DNA of 64,000 bases from Chenggangzhangella methanolivorans (GTDB lineage Bacteria; Pseudomonadota; Alphaproteobacteria; Rhizobiales; Methylopilaceae), in contig NZ_CP081869.1 in NCBI RefSeq assembly GCF_019797865.1, positions 4,788,501 through 4,852,500 of the forward strand, given 5' to 3'. The position numbers and the translations under genes were made by a program. This document shows positions 1 to 9,151 of the stretch, piece after piece; the stretch's first letter is position 1, and the number at the start of each line of letters is the position of its first letter. The notes beneath the pieces are model-generated. The model saw only the letters and a list, made by a program, of their open reading frames with translations, was not told the DNA's origin and ran no database searches.

Positions 1-670
1 CGATGATGTCGAGCGCGCAGGTCTCGGAGGTGAGGATGTGGCAGCCGTCGAGCTCGCCCAGGATCAGAGGGCGGATGCCGAGCGGGTCGCGGGCGCCGAT
101 CAGCTTTTTCGGCGTCAGGGCGACGAGCGCATATGCGCCCTCGATCTCGCGCAGCGCGTTGACGAAACGGTCGATGATGCGCGGACGGCGCGACTGCGCC
201 ACGAGGTGGAGGATCACCTCGGTGTCCGAGGTCGACTGGCAGATCGCGCCGGCGCGGACGAGCTCTCGGCGCAGCGTCAGCGCGTTGGTGAGGTTGCCGT
301 TGTGCGCGACAGCCATGCCGCCGGCGTCGAGCTCGGCGAACAGCGGCTGAACGTTGCGGAGGATCGTCTCGCCGGTCGTCGAATAACGATTGTGCCCGAT
401 CGCGGATCGTCCGGGCAGGCGCGCGATGACGCGGGCGTCGGAGAAGTGGTCGCCGACGAGCCCGAGCCGGCGCTCGGCGTGGAAGCGATGCTTGTCGCGG
501 GAGACGATGCCCGCAGCCTCCTGGCCGCGGTGCTGGAGCGCGTGGAGGCCGAGCGCGGTGAGCGCCGCGGCGTCCGGGTGTCCGTAAACGCCGAACACCC
601 CGCACTCCTCGTGCAGGCGATCTGCGTCGAGGTCGAGGGTGGTGAGGGCGTCGTCGTCGGAATCGATCAT
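1..670 (-). CDS. purF: Amidophosphoribosyltransferase, N-terminal part (cut by window edge)
   Basis: First committed enzyme of de novo purine synthesis; transfers glutamine amide nitrogen to PRPP in the cytoplasm. Reading the minus strand from the ATG at 670 gives about 223 residues before the window ends. HEECGVFGVYGH places the N-terminal nucleophile at Cys23 after a 22-residue propeptide. Further glutamine-amidotransferase class II motifs follow: LQHRGQEAAGI, IGHNRYSTTG, AVAHNGNLTN and STSDTEV. The PRPP-binding phosphoribosyltransferase domain lies outside the window. It is 61 bases downstream of cvpA on the same strand, the classical cvpA-purF order, so co-transcription is likely. The family assignment is very secure; completeness cannot be judged. 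Confidence 0.95.
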   Translation of the reverse strand, partial: MIDSDDDALTTLDLDADRLHEECGVFGVYGHPDAAALTALGLHALQHRGQEAAGIVSRDKHRFHAERRLGLVGDHFSDARVIARLPGRSAIGHNRYSTTGETILRNVQPLFAELDAGGMAVAHNGNLTNALTLRRELVRAGAICQSTSDTEVILHLVAQSRRPRIIDRFVNALREIEGAYALVALTPKKLIGARDPLGIRPLILGELDGCHILTSETCALDII

Positions 671-731
671 CTCGTCCAACTCCCGCAAAGTCGGAAACTG
701 GTGAACTCCGCCCGGATTCGGACGGAGGCCG

Positions 732-1394
732 TTACTGCCGGGGCTTGTCGTCCCGCTCGAGGAGTTTGTCGATCCCCTGTCTGTCCGCAGGGTTAGCGTC
801 CGGCGCCTCGTCGGGCGCCGGAGGAGAGTCCGGGCCGCCTGGGGCCGCGGGGCCAGCGGCCTCGCCGGCGCCGTCGCGCCGCTTAAGCTTCTGCAAGATG
901 GTGCTTTCGGGGTCTTCCGGCAACATGGCGAGAAGCTTGTCCCCGGCATCCTGCAGAATGACCTTGGACTGGGCGGTCCGGAACCACTCGGGCTGGCCCT
1001 TTTCGGGCACCAGCCAGGTGAAGAACAGGAAGGCCACGACCACCAGCAGCAGCCCGCGCGCGGCCCCGAAGCCGAAGCCGAGGATGCGGTCGACCGGGCC
1101 GACGCGGCTGTCGAGGATCACGTCGGAGATCTTCATGGTGATGAACGAGACCACCAGGAGCACGACGATGAAGATCGAGCCGGCGGCGATCACGTCGACG
1201 AGCTGCGGCGGATTGAACTTGATGTGCTCGCGCGCGATCGTGCGGGCGGGCTCGAAGAAATAGAAGGTGGCGGCCGCCGCCGCGACCCAGGACGCGATCG
1301 ACAGCACTTCCCGCGTGAAGCCGCGCACCATGGCGAGCAGCGCCGAGATGGCCATCACGGCGAGCAGGATGACGTCGAGAAGCGTGATGGTCAT
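732..1394 (-). CDS. cvpA: CvpA family membrane protein
   Basis: Inner-membrane protein of the CvpA family (colicin V production in E. coli; also linked to envelope stress). Starting at the ATG at 1394 gives 220 residues beginning MTITLLDVILLAVM, the usual family start. About four hydrophobic segments lie within residues 1-150, with the conserved RGFTREVLSIASW stretch near residues 25-37. The C-terminal tail of about 60 residues is Pro/Ala/Asp-rich and probably disordered. A GTG at 1493 overlapping the radA stop would add 33 residues with no family resemblance, so I rejected it. It lies between radA and purF on one strand, an order common in Rhizobiales. Confidence 0.9.
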   Translation of the reverse strand: MTITLLDVILLAVMAISALLAMVRGFTREVLSIASWVAAAAATFYFFEPARTIAREHIKFNPPQLVDVIAAGSIFIVVLLVVSFITMKISDVILDSRVGPVDRILGFGFGAARGLLLVVVAFLFFTWLVPEKGQPEWFRTAQSKVILQDAGDKLLAMLPEDPESTILQKLKRRDGAGEAAGPAAPGGPDSPPAPDEAPDANPADRQGIDKLLERDDKPRQ

Positions 1395-1489
1395 TGACGC
1401 GCCGGAACCCTGGCTCGTGATCGTCGGGCCGCGCCTCGAGGCGGCGCCCCCCTCGGGCGCGGTCTCTATAACCCGCGTGACAACCTTCG

Positions 1490-2887
1490 TCACGCGCCTT
1501 GTCGCGGATCGCTCCCTGCGCGCGCCGCAAGGCGGGCCACCAGCGCGTCCAGAGTCGCGACCGGCAAAGCGACGAGGCCGGCGTCCTTGGCCGCCTCCTC
1601 GGCCGGAGCAGGGAGCGCCGCGCGCTTGAAGCCGAGGCGCGCCGCCTCTCTGAGCCGCGGCCCGGGATGCGCGACGGCCCGCACCGCGCCCGTGAGGCCG
1701 ATCTCGCCGAAGAACACGGCGTCGACAGGCAGCGGCGCGTTGAGGAGCGAGGAGACGAGGGCGGCCGCCACCGCAAGGTCCGCGGCCGGCTCCTGCACGC
1801 GCAGGCCGCCTGCGACGGCGAGATGGACGTCGTGGCTGCCAAGGCGCACCCCGCAGCGCGCCTCGAGAACGGCGAGCACCATCGCGAGGCGCGAGCCTTC
1901 CCAGCCGACCACCGCGCGCCGGGGCGTGCCGAGGGTGGAGGGCACCACCAGCGCCTGGATCTCGACGAGGATCGGGCGGGAGCCTTCGAGGCCCGCGAGC
2001 ACCGATGTGCCCGGCGCGTCGGGCTCGCGGTCGCCGAGGAAGAGCGCCGAGGGGTTGCGCACCTCTTCGAGCCCGAGGCCCGTCATGGCGAACACGCCGA
2101 TCTCGTCGGTCGGCCCGAAGCGGTTCTTCTGGGCGCGCAGGATGCGGAAGTCGCGGCCCGAATCGCCTTCGAAGGACAGCACCGCGTCGACCATGTGCTC
2201 CACGACGCGGGGGCCGGCGATCTGCCCGTCCTTGGTCACATGCCCGACGAGGATGACGCAGGCGCCCGTGGTCTTGGCGTAGCGGATCAGCGCCTGCGCC
2301 GAGGCGCGGACCTGGGTGACGGTTCCGGGGGCGGACTCGACCTGATTGGTCCAGAGCGTCTGGATCGAGTCGATCACGAGGAGCTTCGGCGGCGCTCCGT
2401 CCTTGAGCGTCGTGAGAATGTCCTCGACCGACGTCTCGGCCGCGAGCGCGACCGGGGCGTCGGCGAGGCCGAGGCGCTGGGCGCGCAACCGCACCTGCGC
2501 GGACGCCTCCTCACCAGAGACGTAGACGACGCGGTGTCCAGCGCGGGCGAGCGCCGCGCTCGCCTGCACGAGCAGCGTCGACTTGCCGATGCCGGGCTCG
2601 CCGCCGAGCAGCAGCACCGAGCCGAACACGAAGCCGCCGCCGGTGACGCGGTCGAGTTCGTCGATGCCTGAGCGGATGCGCGGCGCCTCGTCGGCCTCGC
2701 CTTCAAAAGTCTCGAGCGCGACCACGCGCCCGCGCCCCAGCGCCCGCGCCGCGGAGCCGGGCAGGGGGGCGGAGGCCGCCTCCTCGACGATCGCGTTCCA
2801 GGCCCCGCAGGCCTCGCACTTGCCCTGCCAGCGCGACGAGATCGCGCCGCAGGCCTGACAGACGAAGCTGGACTTGCCGCGGGCCAT
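1490..2887 (-). CDS. radA: DNA repair protein RadA
   Basis: RecA-like ATPase that promotes branch migration of recombination intermediates. The 465 residues show an N-terminal C4 zinc finger (Cys10, Cys13, Cys24, Cys27), a Walker A motif GEPGIGKST near residues 96-104, the RadA-specific KNRFG motif in RAQKNRFGPTDE, and a C-terminal Lon-protease-like domain (GEIGLTGAVRAV region). Length matches the family (450-460). The ATG at 2887 overlaps the alr stop by one base (TGATG), which suggests translational coupling in a dnaB-alr-radA-cvpA-purF transcript. Nothing is missing or unusual. Confidence 0.96.
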   Translation of the reverse strand: MARGKSSFVCQACGAISSRWQGKCEACGAWNAIVEEAASAPLPGSAARALGRGRVVALETFEGEADEAPRIRSGIDELDRVTGGGFVFGSVLLLGGEPGIGKSTLLVQASAALARAGHRVVYVSGEEASAQVRLRAQRLGLADAPVALAAETSVEDILTTLKDGAPPKLLVIDSIQTLWTNQVESAPGTVTQVRASAQALIRYAKTTGACVILVGHVTKDGQIAGPRVVEHMVDAVLSFEGDSGRDFRILRAQKNRFGPTDEIGVFAMTGLGLEEVRNPSALFLGDREPDAPGTSVLAGLEGSRPILVEIQALVVPSTLGTPRRAVVGWEGSRLAMVLAVLEARCGVRLGSHDVHLAVAGGLRVQEPAADLAVAAALVSSLLNAPLPVDAVFFGEIGLTGAVRAVAHPGPRLREAARLGFKRAALPAPAEEAAKDAGLVALPVATLDALVARLAARAGSDPRQGA

Positions 2888-3993
2888 CAGACGTAAGTCC
2901 GCTCGTAGCGCCGCCCGAGGCTCGTCAGGATCTCGTAGCCGATCGTGCCGCAGGCGCGGCCGAGGTCGTCGACGCCGACATGGTCGCCGAGAATTTCCGC
3001 CCAGTCGCCGCGCTGGGCATGCGGCGTGTCGGTGACGTCGATCGCGATGAGGTCCATGGAGATGCGGCCGACATAGGGGCAGGGCGTCTCGCCGACGAAC
3101 GCAGCCGCGCCCGGAACGCCGTCCGCGCCGCCGCCTGCCCGAAGGATCCCGTCGGCGTAGCCGAGCGACAAGACGGCGACGCGCGAGGGACGGCGCATGC
3201 GCTCCACGCCGCCATAGCCCACCGTTTCGCCCGCCGCGACGTCGCGCACCTGTATGATGCGGGCTTCGAGCCGCACGACAGGCTTGAGCGGGGAGGCGAA
3301 ACCCGCGATCGGGTTCGCGCCATAGAGCGAGACCCCGGGACGGCGGAGGTCGAAGGCGAGGTCGCCTTCGCTTGTCTCCGGCCGCAGGGTTCCGGCGGAG
3401 TTGGCGAGACTTGCGGGCGTTTCCGGAGCCAGAGCGCGAAGCTCGGCGAACAGTTTCCGCTGCCGCGCGGTCTCAGGCCGTTCCGGCTCGTCCGCGCAGG
3501 CGAGGTGGCTCATCAGGAGCGCGGGCGCGAAACCCGGGCCGCCGGCCGCCCGCATCGCGCGGAACTCGTCGGGGCTGAGGCCGAGCCGGTTCATGCCGGT
3601 GTCGACATGGATCGCGGCGGAAGGATCGGCGTCGGTCGAGGCGACGAAGGCCGCCCATTCTCCGATCTCCTCCCGCGATCCGAGCACTGGACGCGCGCCC
3701 GCCGCGGCATAAGCCGCCGCGGCGCCCGGCGGCAGGCCGTTGAGGACGTACACCGCGGATCCGGGGGCCGCGGCGCGCGCGGTGACGGCCTCGGAAAGCT
3801 GGGCGACGAAGAAGGTCCCGGCGCCCGCGTCGGCGAGCGCCGGCGCGGCGCGCCGCAAGCCGATCCCATATGCGTCGGCCTTCACCACGGCGGCGCATTC
3901 GCTCTGCGGAGAGATCGAGCGCAGCGTCCGCCAGTTGTCCGCCAGCGCCCCGAGATCGATCGTCAGCCGGCCGCCCGGAAAATCGGTCGTCAA
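2887..3993 (-). CDS. alr: Alanine racemase
   Basis: PLP-dependent racemase that makes D-alanine for peptidoglycan. I chose the TTG at 3993: it overlaps the dnaB stop (TTGA), has GGAG five bases upstream, and yields 368 residues, the usual family length. The longer open frame upstream lies inside dnaB and shows no racemase similarity. The PLP-binding lysine is Lys38 in AVVKADAYGIG; the second catalytic base is the tyrosine of LSLGYADG near residue 279; HVDTGMNRLG and RRPGVSLYG are also present. It sits between dnaB and radA with overlaps at both ends, consistent with one operon. Confidence 0.95.
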   Translation of the reverse strand: MTTDFPGGRLTIDLGALADNWRTLRSISPQSECAAVVKADAYGIGLRRAAPALADAGAGTFFVAQLSEAVTARAAAPGSAVYVLNGLPPGAAAAYAAAGARPVLGSREEIGEWAAFVASTDADPSAAIHVDTGMNRLGLSPDEFRAMRAAGGPGFAPALLMSHLACADEPERPETARQRKLFAELRALAPETPASLANSAGTLRPETSEGDLAFDLRRPGVSLYGANPIAGFASPLKPVVRLEARIIQVRDVAAGETVGYGGVERMRRPSRVAVLSLGYADGILRAGGGADGVPGAAAFVGETPCPYVGRISMDLIAIDVTDTPHAQRGDWAEILGDHVGVDDLGRACGTIGYEILTSLGRRYERTYV

Positions 3994-5477
3994 TGCATCT
4001 CCGGCAGGTTGCTCGACTGGGCGAGATTGCCGAAGCGGGTGTACTGCGCCTCGAAGGAGAGCTCCACCGTTCCGGTCGGCCCGTGGCGCTGTTTGCCGAC
4101 GATCACCTCGGCCTTGCCCGAGACGTTCTCCATCTCGGTCATCCACTGGTCGAACTCGGGCGTGCCCTCGCGGGGCTTCTTGTTCTTCACGTAGTACTCC
4201 TCGCGGAACACGAAGATCACCACGTCGGCGTCCTGCTCGATCGAGCCCGATTCGCGCAGGTCCGAGAGCTGCGGGCGCTTGTCCTCACGGCTTTCCACCT
4301 GACGCGAGAGCTGGGAGAGCGCGATGATCGGCACCGCGAGCTCCTTGGCCAGCGCCTTCATGCCGGTGGTGATCTCGGTCATCTCCTGGACGCGGTTGTC
4401 GCCCTTCTTGGACGAGCCGGAGAGCAGCTGGAGATAGTCCACAACGAGAAGGTCGAGGCCCTTGGATCGCTTGAGCCGTCTTGCGCGGGCGGCGAGCTGG
4501 GCGATCGAGATGCCGCCGGTCTCGTCGATGAAGAGCGGCGAGCGCTGCATCTCGACGACCGCCTCGGTCAGCTTGAAGAACTCAGCCTCGGTGATCGAGC
4601 CGCGGCGGATCGACGAGGACGAGATCTCCGCCTGCTCGGCCAGAATACGGGTGGCGAGCTGTTCGGCCGACATTTCGAGCGAGAAGAAGCCCACGACCCC
4701 GCCGTTCACCGTCTTGGTGCGCCCGTCCGGCTGCACCTCGCCGCGATAGGCCTTGGCGATGTTGTACGCGATGTTGGTGGCGAGCGAGGTCTTGCCCATG
4801 CCGGGACGTCCGGCGAGCACGATCAGGTCCGAGGACTGCAGCCCGCCCATCAGGCGGTCGAGATCGTCGAGCCCGGTGGAGATGCCCGAGAGGCCGCCGT
4901 CGCGCTTGTAGGCGGCGGCCGCCATGTCCACCGCGTTTTTCAGCGCGGTGGAGAAGTTCTGGAACCCGCCGCCATAGGCGCCGGTCTCGGCGAGCGCGAA
5001 CAGCTTGCGTTCGGCGTCCTCGATCTGGTCGCGGGGCGTGGCGTCGACCGGCGCGTCATAGGCGACGTTCACGACGTCCTCGCCGATGCCGATCAGCGAC
5101 CGGCGGAGCGCCAGATCATAGATCGTGCGGCCATAGTCCTCGGCGTTGAGCACCGTCGTGGCTTCGGCCGCAAGGCGCGCGAGATATTGCGGCACGGTCA
5201 TGCCGCCGAGGTCGAGGTCGGTCGGCAGGAAGGTCTTGATCGTGACCGGCGTCGCGGCCTTGCCGGCGCGCACCAGCGAGGCGGCGATTTCGAAGATCCG
5301 CCCGTGCAGCCCTTCGTAGAAATGCTCGGGCGTCAGGAAGTCCGAGACGCGCCAGAAGGCGTCGTTGTTGACCAGCACCGCGCCGAGCAGCGCCTGTTCG
5401 GCCTCGACGTTGTGAGGCGCCTGCCGGTACTGGGCGTCCGGTTCGGGCAGACGGCGGAGGGATTCGACAAGGGCCAT
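3990..5477 (-). CDS. dnaB: Replicative DNA helicase DnaB
   Basis: Hexameric 5'-3' helicase of the replication fork. The 495 residues comprise an N-terminal primase/loader-interacting domain (about 20-125) and a C-terminal RecA-like ATPase with Walker A GRPGMGKTS at about 223-231. Further motifs are FFSLEMSAEQL, the Walker B region LDLLVVDYLQLL, and the DnaB C-terminal signature SQLSRQVESRED plus LRESGSIEQDAD. Length is typical and there is no intein. It is followed with a 4-base overlap by alr. Upstream is a 314-base gap and then the interrupted dsbA-like gene; in many Rhizobiales rplI directly precedes dnaB. Confidence 0.97.
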   Translation of the reverse strand: MALVESLRRLPEPDAQYRQAPHNVEAEQALLGAVLVNNDAFWRVSDFLTPEHFYEGLHGRIFEIAASLVRAGKAATPVTIKTFLPTDLDLGGMTVPQYLARLAAEATTVLNAEDYGRTIYDLALRRSLIGIGEDVVNVAYDAPVDATPRDQIEDAERKLFALAETGAYGGGFQNFSTALKNAVDMAAAAYKRDGGLSGISTGLDDLDRLMGGLQSSDLIVLAGRPGMGKTSLATNIAYNIAKAYRGEVQPDGRTKTVNGGVVGFFSLEMSAEQLATRILAEQAEISSSSIRRGSITEAEFFKLTEAVVEMQRSPLFIDETGGISIAQLAARARRLKRSKGLDLLVVDYLQLLSGSSKKGDNRVQEMTEITTGMKALAKELAVPIIALSQLSRQVESREDKRPQLSDLRESGSIEQDADVVIFVFREEYYVKNKKPREGTPEFDQWMTEMENVSGKAEVIVGKQRHGPTGTVELSFEAQYTRFGNLAQSSNLPEMH

Positions 5478-5791
5478 GGGACGGGACTTCGCGGCGTCGG
5501 GGTTAGCGAGACGTTAACACGGACGGCTTGGCGTCAGTTGGGCGGACCAGCGCGGGGAGGGGTTGGTCCCGATTCCCACAGGCGACTCGGCGAGAACTTT
5601 TTTGGCGGCGGAATCGCTTGACCGCGAAGCCGCAGGAACCTCCGCCACCGCGTCCCGGCTTTTGAAACCCGAACCCATGACCGTGACGCTTCGGTGAATG
5701 GAGCTCCCAGGGCTGCGGCGTCTGACCGACGTAGCGTCCACGGCGCCCGGCTCAAGTCCGGGAGACGCCTGCGGCGGTTTGAGCGCGCGCC
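5478..5791. other. Non-coding gap between dsbA-like gene and dnaB
   Basis: This stretch of 314 bases has no open frame with plausible coding content. It should contain the dnaB promoter on the minus strand, but I could not identify a convincing -35/-10 pair. I see no RNA gene or repeat in it. Confidence 0.5.
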
Positions 5792-6438
5792 CTACTTCCC
5801 GGCGAGATGCGGCTCGATCAGCGCCGAAAACTGCTCGATCGTCATCATGCCGGAGGCCTTGCGGCCGTTGACGAAGAAGGTCGGCGTGCCGGTTACGCCT
5901 GCGATCGTCCCGCGGCGCGCGACGGCGTTGATCCCGTCCAGCATCTTCTGGTCGCCGAGACACGCGTCGACCGCCTCCCGGCCCATGCCGACCTGCTTCA
6001 TGACGCCTCGAAGGCCCTCGAGCGGGTCGGGCGCATGCGCCCACGCGTCGTCGGCGCGGTAGAGCAGTCGACGATCTGGCTCCACCGCTTCTCGCCCGCG
6101 CAGCGCGCGAGCATGAAACCGCCGGTGTCGAGCGCATTCAGCGGAAATTCGCGGAACACGAACTGGATCCGTCCGGTGTCGACATATTTGGCCTTCACCT
6201 GCGGCCAGGTCTGAATGTGAAAATCGCGGCAGCGGTGGCAGGTGAGCGAGGCGTATTCGACGACCGTGACGGGCGCGCTCGCCGAGCCGAAGACGTTCTC
6301 GGGCAAGGGCCCGCTTTCTGCGAGCGCCTTTTCGGCCGCGGTCTTGTCCGCCTGCGCAAAGGCGCGGGTCCCCGGCAAGGATGCGAGCGTGGCGGCGCCT
6401 GCGACGGCGAGGACGCGACGGCGTTCGATCAGACCCAT
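5792..6438 (-). pseudogene. DsbA-family thiol:disulfide interchange protein (frame interrupted, probably by a sequencing error)
   Basis: Periplasmic thioredoxin-fold oxidoreductase of the DsbA/BdbD type. The start at 6438 (MGLIERRRVLAVAG) has GGAGG eight bases upstream and begins a Tat/Sec-like signal peptide ending near TRAFAQA. The active site is CHRC in SLTCHRCRDFH, and the cis-proline region is GVTGTPTFFVNG. The frame breaks near 6066: SQIVD is followed by a shifted frame, whereas adding one C restores SQIVD-LLYRADDAW and the frame runs intact to the stop at 5792. The rebuilt protein is about 215 residues, normal for the family. It sits unusually between rplI and dnaB. I infer a functional gene with a base-call error; real inactivation is possible. 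Confidence 0.85.
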
Positions 6439-6551
6439 GGGGAGCGCCTCCGAAGGGGGCGATCTCGGCCCCCGGGGCGCGCAGCTAAATCGCGAGAGGT
6501 TCGCGGCCTCAACAGCGCGCTGGGTCAACAGGCGGTGATGACGCGCCTGCG

Positions 6552-6584
6552 AAACGAAACGGCCGCCCCGGGAGGGGGCGGCCG
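6552..6584 (-). terminator. Rho-independent terminator after rplI
   Basis: Perfect 10-bp GC stem (6560-6569 with 6575-6584) and a 5-base loop, followed on the minus strand by TTTCGTTTC. It lies about 30 bases beyond the rplI stop and separates the ribosomal operon from the dsbA-like gene. Confidence 0.75.
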
Positions 6585-6613
6585 CTGAAGCGAGATCGGA
6601 TCGGCGAAGGGCC

Positions 6614-7225
6614 TCAGCCCTCCTGCTCCTCGGTCTCTTCGAAGGCCTCCGGCTGGTCGTCGCGGTCGCGACGGCGGCCGCGGCGGTCGTCGTCCTCGTC
6701 GTCCTCGGAGAAGGTCTCGAAGGCCGGGCCTTCCTCGCGCTGGGTGAGATCCTCGCCTTGCGCCTGGCGCTCGGCCTCGGCCTCGGAGCGCGCGACGTTG
6801 ACGGTGATCGAGACCTCGACCTCCGGGTGGAGCTGGATCGGCAGCACGTGCAGGCCGATGGTCTTGATCGGCGTGTGCAGCACGACCTGGTTGCGGTTGA
6901 TGCTCGCGCCGTCCTTGGTCAGCGCCTCGGCGACGTCGCGGGGCGACACCGAGCCGTAGAGCTGGCCGGTCTCGCCGGCCTGGCGGACGAGCACGAGGAC
7001 CTTGCCCTCGATGGTCTCGCCGACGCGCTCGGCCTCGGTCTTGAGCTCGAGGTTGCGGGCCTCGAGCTGGGCGCGCTGGCCCTCGAACTTCTTGCGGTTC
7101 GCCTCATTGGCGCGAAGCGCCTTCTGCTTCGGCAGCAGGAAGTTGCGGGCGTAGCCGTCCTTGACGCGGACTTCGTCGCCCATCTGGCCGAGCTTGGCGA
7201 TGCGTTCGAGCAGGATCACTTGCAT
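6614..7225 (-). CDS. rplI: 50S ribosomal protein L9
   Basis: Large-subunit protein binding 23S rRNA at the base of the L1 stalk. The N-terminal domain starts [19 protein letters not shown] and holds the L9 signature region [13 protein letters not shown] long helix follows (residues 45-75), then the C-terminal domain with GKLYGSV-like [16 protein letters not shown]. The 203 residues exceed the usual ~150 because of a C-terminal tail of about 50 residues rich in Asp, Glu and Arg. Such acidic/basic tails occur in some Rhizobiales. It is 30 bases downstream of the DUF2232 membrane gene and followed by a clear terminator. Confidence 0.96.
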   Translation of the reverse strand: MQVILLERIAKLGQMGDEVRVKDGYARNFLLPKQKALRANEANRKKFEGQRAQLEARNLELKTEAERVGETIEGKVLVLVRQAGETGQLYGSVSPRDVAEALTKDGASINRNQVVLHTPIKTIGLHVLPIQLHPEVEVSITVNVARSEAEAERQAQGEDLTQREEGPAFETFSEDDEDDDRRGRRRDRDDQPEAFEETEEQEG

Positions 7226-7254
7226 GGGTCAGTCTCCGTTCGTTTGGGTTTTGA

Positions 7255-8223
7255 TCAGGGCAGGTTGGCGACGGCCGTGGGCGGGCCGCCGGGGGGAGGG
7301 CCGAAGCGCCTCCGGATTCCGAGGAACTGTTCGGCGAGGCCGAGGCCCGCGAGGAAGATCGCGATCCAGGGCATGAACACGAGCAGAGCGTAGAGGGCGA
7401 ACAGCAGCAGCCCGCGGGCGGGAAGCGCGCGGGTGGTCACGTGCATCACGGCGAGGCCGAGCAGCATGAAGGCCATGAGGAACGTCGCGCTGACGAGCTC
7501 GGCCACGAGGCTCGGAAGGCCCGGCAGGAACGATCCCGCGAAGCCGCCGAGCAGCGCGAGGCTCGCGCCGCGCGGGAGTTCGAAGCGCGCGATGTCCGGC
7601 CACGGCCGCACGAGTTTGCCGGAGGCGCGCACGATGCGCCCGGCGAGCCAGAGATTGAACAGCGACGAGAGCGTCCAGAAGGTGGCGGCGAGGCCAGGAG
7701 CGAGCAGCGCCATGAAGTCGATCAGCGCCTTCGGATCCTGTCCGCCGGGAAGCTGCGGCGTGGGGCCTGCGGCCTGAAGCGCCTTCGAGAACACGTCGCG
7801 CAGCGCCGCCCGATACTCCTCGAGGGAGGTCGCGACGAGCGGAATGGTGGCGGCGACGAGGAGCGCGCCGATCGCCGCGCACCAGGCGACGAGACGGCCG
7901 ACCGGATACCATTCGGCCGGGGCGCCGTCGGCTCCGTCGCGCGCGAGCAGCGCGAGATAGGCCAGCCACCAGGCCGGGAACCCGACCGCGATCGCGAAAT
8001 AGACGCCGGTCTTCGGACCGACCAGCAGCGTCAGGGCGAGCGCGCCGAAGGTCGCGCCGACGATGCCGGCGTGATGGCGCCAGCCGATGCCGGCGAGCAG
8101 GACCGGGAGGGGCGCGACGTAGAGCAGGACGAGCGCGAGCGGCGACCCGGAGGCGGCGGCCGCATAGAGCAGCGCCGAAACCGCGCCGGCGCCAAGGCCG
8201 ATAGGGAAAACGCCAGCTTGCAT
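7255..8223 (-). CDS. DUF2232 family multi-pass membrane protein
   Basis: Uncharacterised inner-membrane protein that in Rhizobiales sits between rpsR and rplI. The start at 8223 (MQAGVFPIGLGAGAVSALLY) gives 322 residues with about eight hydrophobic segments and a short Pro/Gly-rich C-terminus. Upstream in-frame codons lie in non-coding DNA and the terminator region, so a longer protein is unlikely. The gene order rpsF-rpsR-DUF2232-rplI is the main support for the family call. A terminator-like hairpin between rpsR and this gene suggests read-through or a separate promoter. The function is unknown; no catalytic motif is visible. Confidence 0.85.
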   Translation of the reverse strand: MQAGVFPIGLGAGAVSALLYAAAASGSPLALVLLYVAPLPVLLAGIGWRHHAGIVGATFGALALTLLVGPKTGVYFAIAVGFPAWWLAYLALLARDGADGAPAEWYPVGRLVAWCAAIGALLVAATIPLVATSLEEYRAALRDVFSKALQAAGPTPQLPGGQDPKALIDFMALLAPGLAATFWTLSSLFNLWLAGRIVRASGKLVRPWPDIARFELPRGASLALLGGFAGSFLPGLPSLVAELVSATFLMAFMLLGLAVMHVTTRALPARGLLLFALYALLVFMPWIAIFLAGLGLAEQFLGIRRRFGPPPGGPPTAVANLP

Positions 8224-8383
8224 CGTCCGTCCTGCTGTCCCGAGGCCGATTGTTCGGCCGCGGTTAGGGCGGGTGATCCGCCCAGCGACGCCGGCCGAGG
8301 CCGGCGAAAGGGAACCAGTTTCGGCGCGTGCGCCAGAAACAACGTCGTCATCCCAGGCTGGTCCACGGGATGCGTGCACTTCT

Positions 8384-8420
8384 GAAAACGATCCCGGAGC
8401 GGCCTTTCGGCCGTCCGGGA
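8384..8420 (-). terminator. Terminator-like hairpin after rpsR
   Basis: Stem 8392-8398 with 8414-8420 extends inward through GGCC/GGCC (8401-8404 with 8409-8412) around a TTTC loop. On the minus strand it is followed by TCGTTTTC. It lies 36 bases past the rpsR stop and could partly terminate rpsF-rpsR transcripts. Confidence 0.6.
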
Positions 8421-8456
8421 CGACGCCTTCGTCCGGCGGCCCTCAGGCCGCGGAAC

Positions 8457-8705
8457 TCACTTGATCACGTAAGGAAGCAGGCCGAGGAAGCGGGCGCGCT
8501 TGATGGCCTTAGCCAGCTCGCGCTGCTTCTTGGCGGAGACCGCCGTGATGCGCGACGGCACGATCTTGCCGCGCTCGGAGATGTAGCGCTGCAGGAGACG
8601 CACGTCCTTGAAGTCGATCTTCGGGGCGTTGGCGCCGGAGAACGGGCAGGTCTTGCGACGGCGGAAGAACGGGCGGCGCTGGCCGCCGGAAGCTGCGGCA
8701 GCCAT
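8457..8705 (-). CDS. rpsR: 30S ribosomal protein S18
   Basis: Small-subunit protein on the platform, partner of S6. The 82 residues contain the basic N-terminus ([13 protein letters not shown]), the core [18 protein letters not shown], and the S18 signature [17 protein letters not shown], ending LGLLPYVIK. Length is normal. Its ATG overlaps the rpsF stop by one base, consistent with coupled translation of S6 and S18. Confidence 0.97.
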   Translation of the reverse strand: MAAAASGGQRRPFFRRRKTCPFSGANAPKIDFKDVRLLQRYISERGKIVPSRITAVSAKKQRELAKAIKRARFLGLLPYVIK

Positions 8706-9151
8706 CAGTTGGCCTCCTCGTCACGACGGGGACGGTCTTCGCGGTCGCGGCGCGGGCCGCGATCGCCGCGGTCGCCGCCGCCGAAGCCGCGGCCGCCGCC
8801 GCGCGGACGGTCGTCGCGATCGTCGCGGTCACGGCGCTGAAGCATCGCGGACGGACCGTCCTCGAGCTCCTCGACCTTGATGGTCATGAAGCGGAGGACG
8901 TCCTCGGAGATGCCCATCTGGCGCTCCATCTCGGCGAGGGCCGGGGCCGGCGCGTCGATGTTGAGGAGCGTGTAATGCGCCTTGCGGTTCTTGTTGATGC
9001 GGTAGGCGAGCGGCTTGACGCCCCAGTGCTCGATCTTCGCGACCGAACCGCCCTGGCTTTCCAGGAGGGTCTTGTACTGGGCGGTCATGTCCTCGACCTG
9101 CTGCGACGTCACGTCCTGGCGCGCCAGGAAGACGTGTTCGTAGAGCGGCAT
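8705..9151 (-). CDS. rpsF: 30S ribosomal protein S6
   Basis: Small-subunit platform protein that pairs with S18. The core is [14 protein letters not shown], the middle [17 protein letters not shown], and the conserved [18 protein letters not shown] near residues 75-95. The 148 residues are longer than the E. coli protein core owing to a C-terminal tail from about residue 105 made almost only of Arg, Asp and Gly. This parallels the charged tail of L9 in the same operon. It is first in the rpsF-rpsR cluster and is preceded by a plausible promoter at 9343-9371. Confidence 0.97.
   Translation of the reverse strand: MPLYEHVFLARQDVTSQQVEDMTAQYKTLLESQGGSVAKIEHWGVKPLAYRINKNRKAHYTLLNIDAPAPALAEMERQMGISEDVLRFMTIKVEELEDGPSAMLQRRDRDDRDDRPRGGGRGFGGGDRGDRGPRRDREDRPRRDEEAN

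Noticed and set aside
1394..1493. A 33-residue longer CvpA from the GTG overlapping the radA stop
   Set aside because: The extension lacks similarity to the family, whose members start at MTITLLDV-like sequence.
3994..4146. A longer alanine racemase starting within dnaB
   Set aside because: The additional 51 residues are dnaB in another frame; the TTG at 3993 has a good ribosome-binding site and the normal length.
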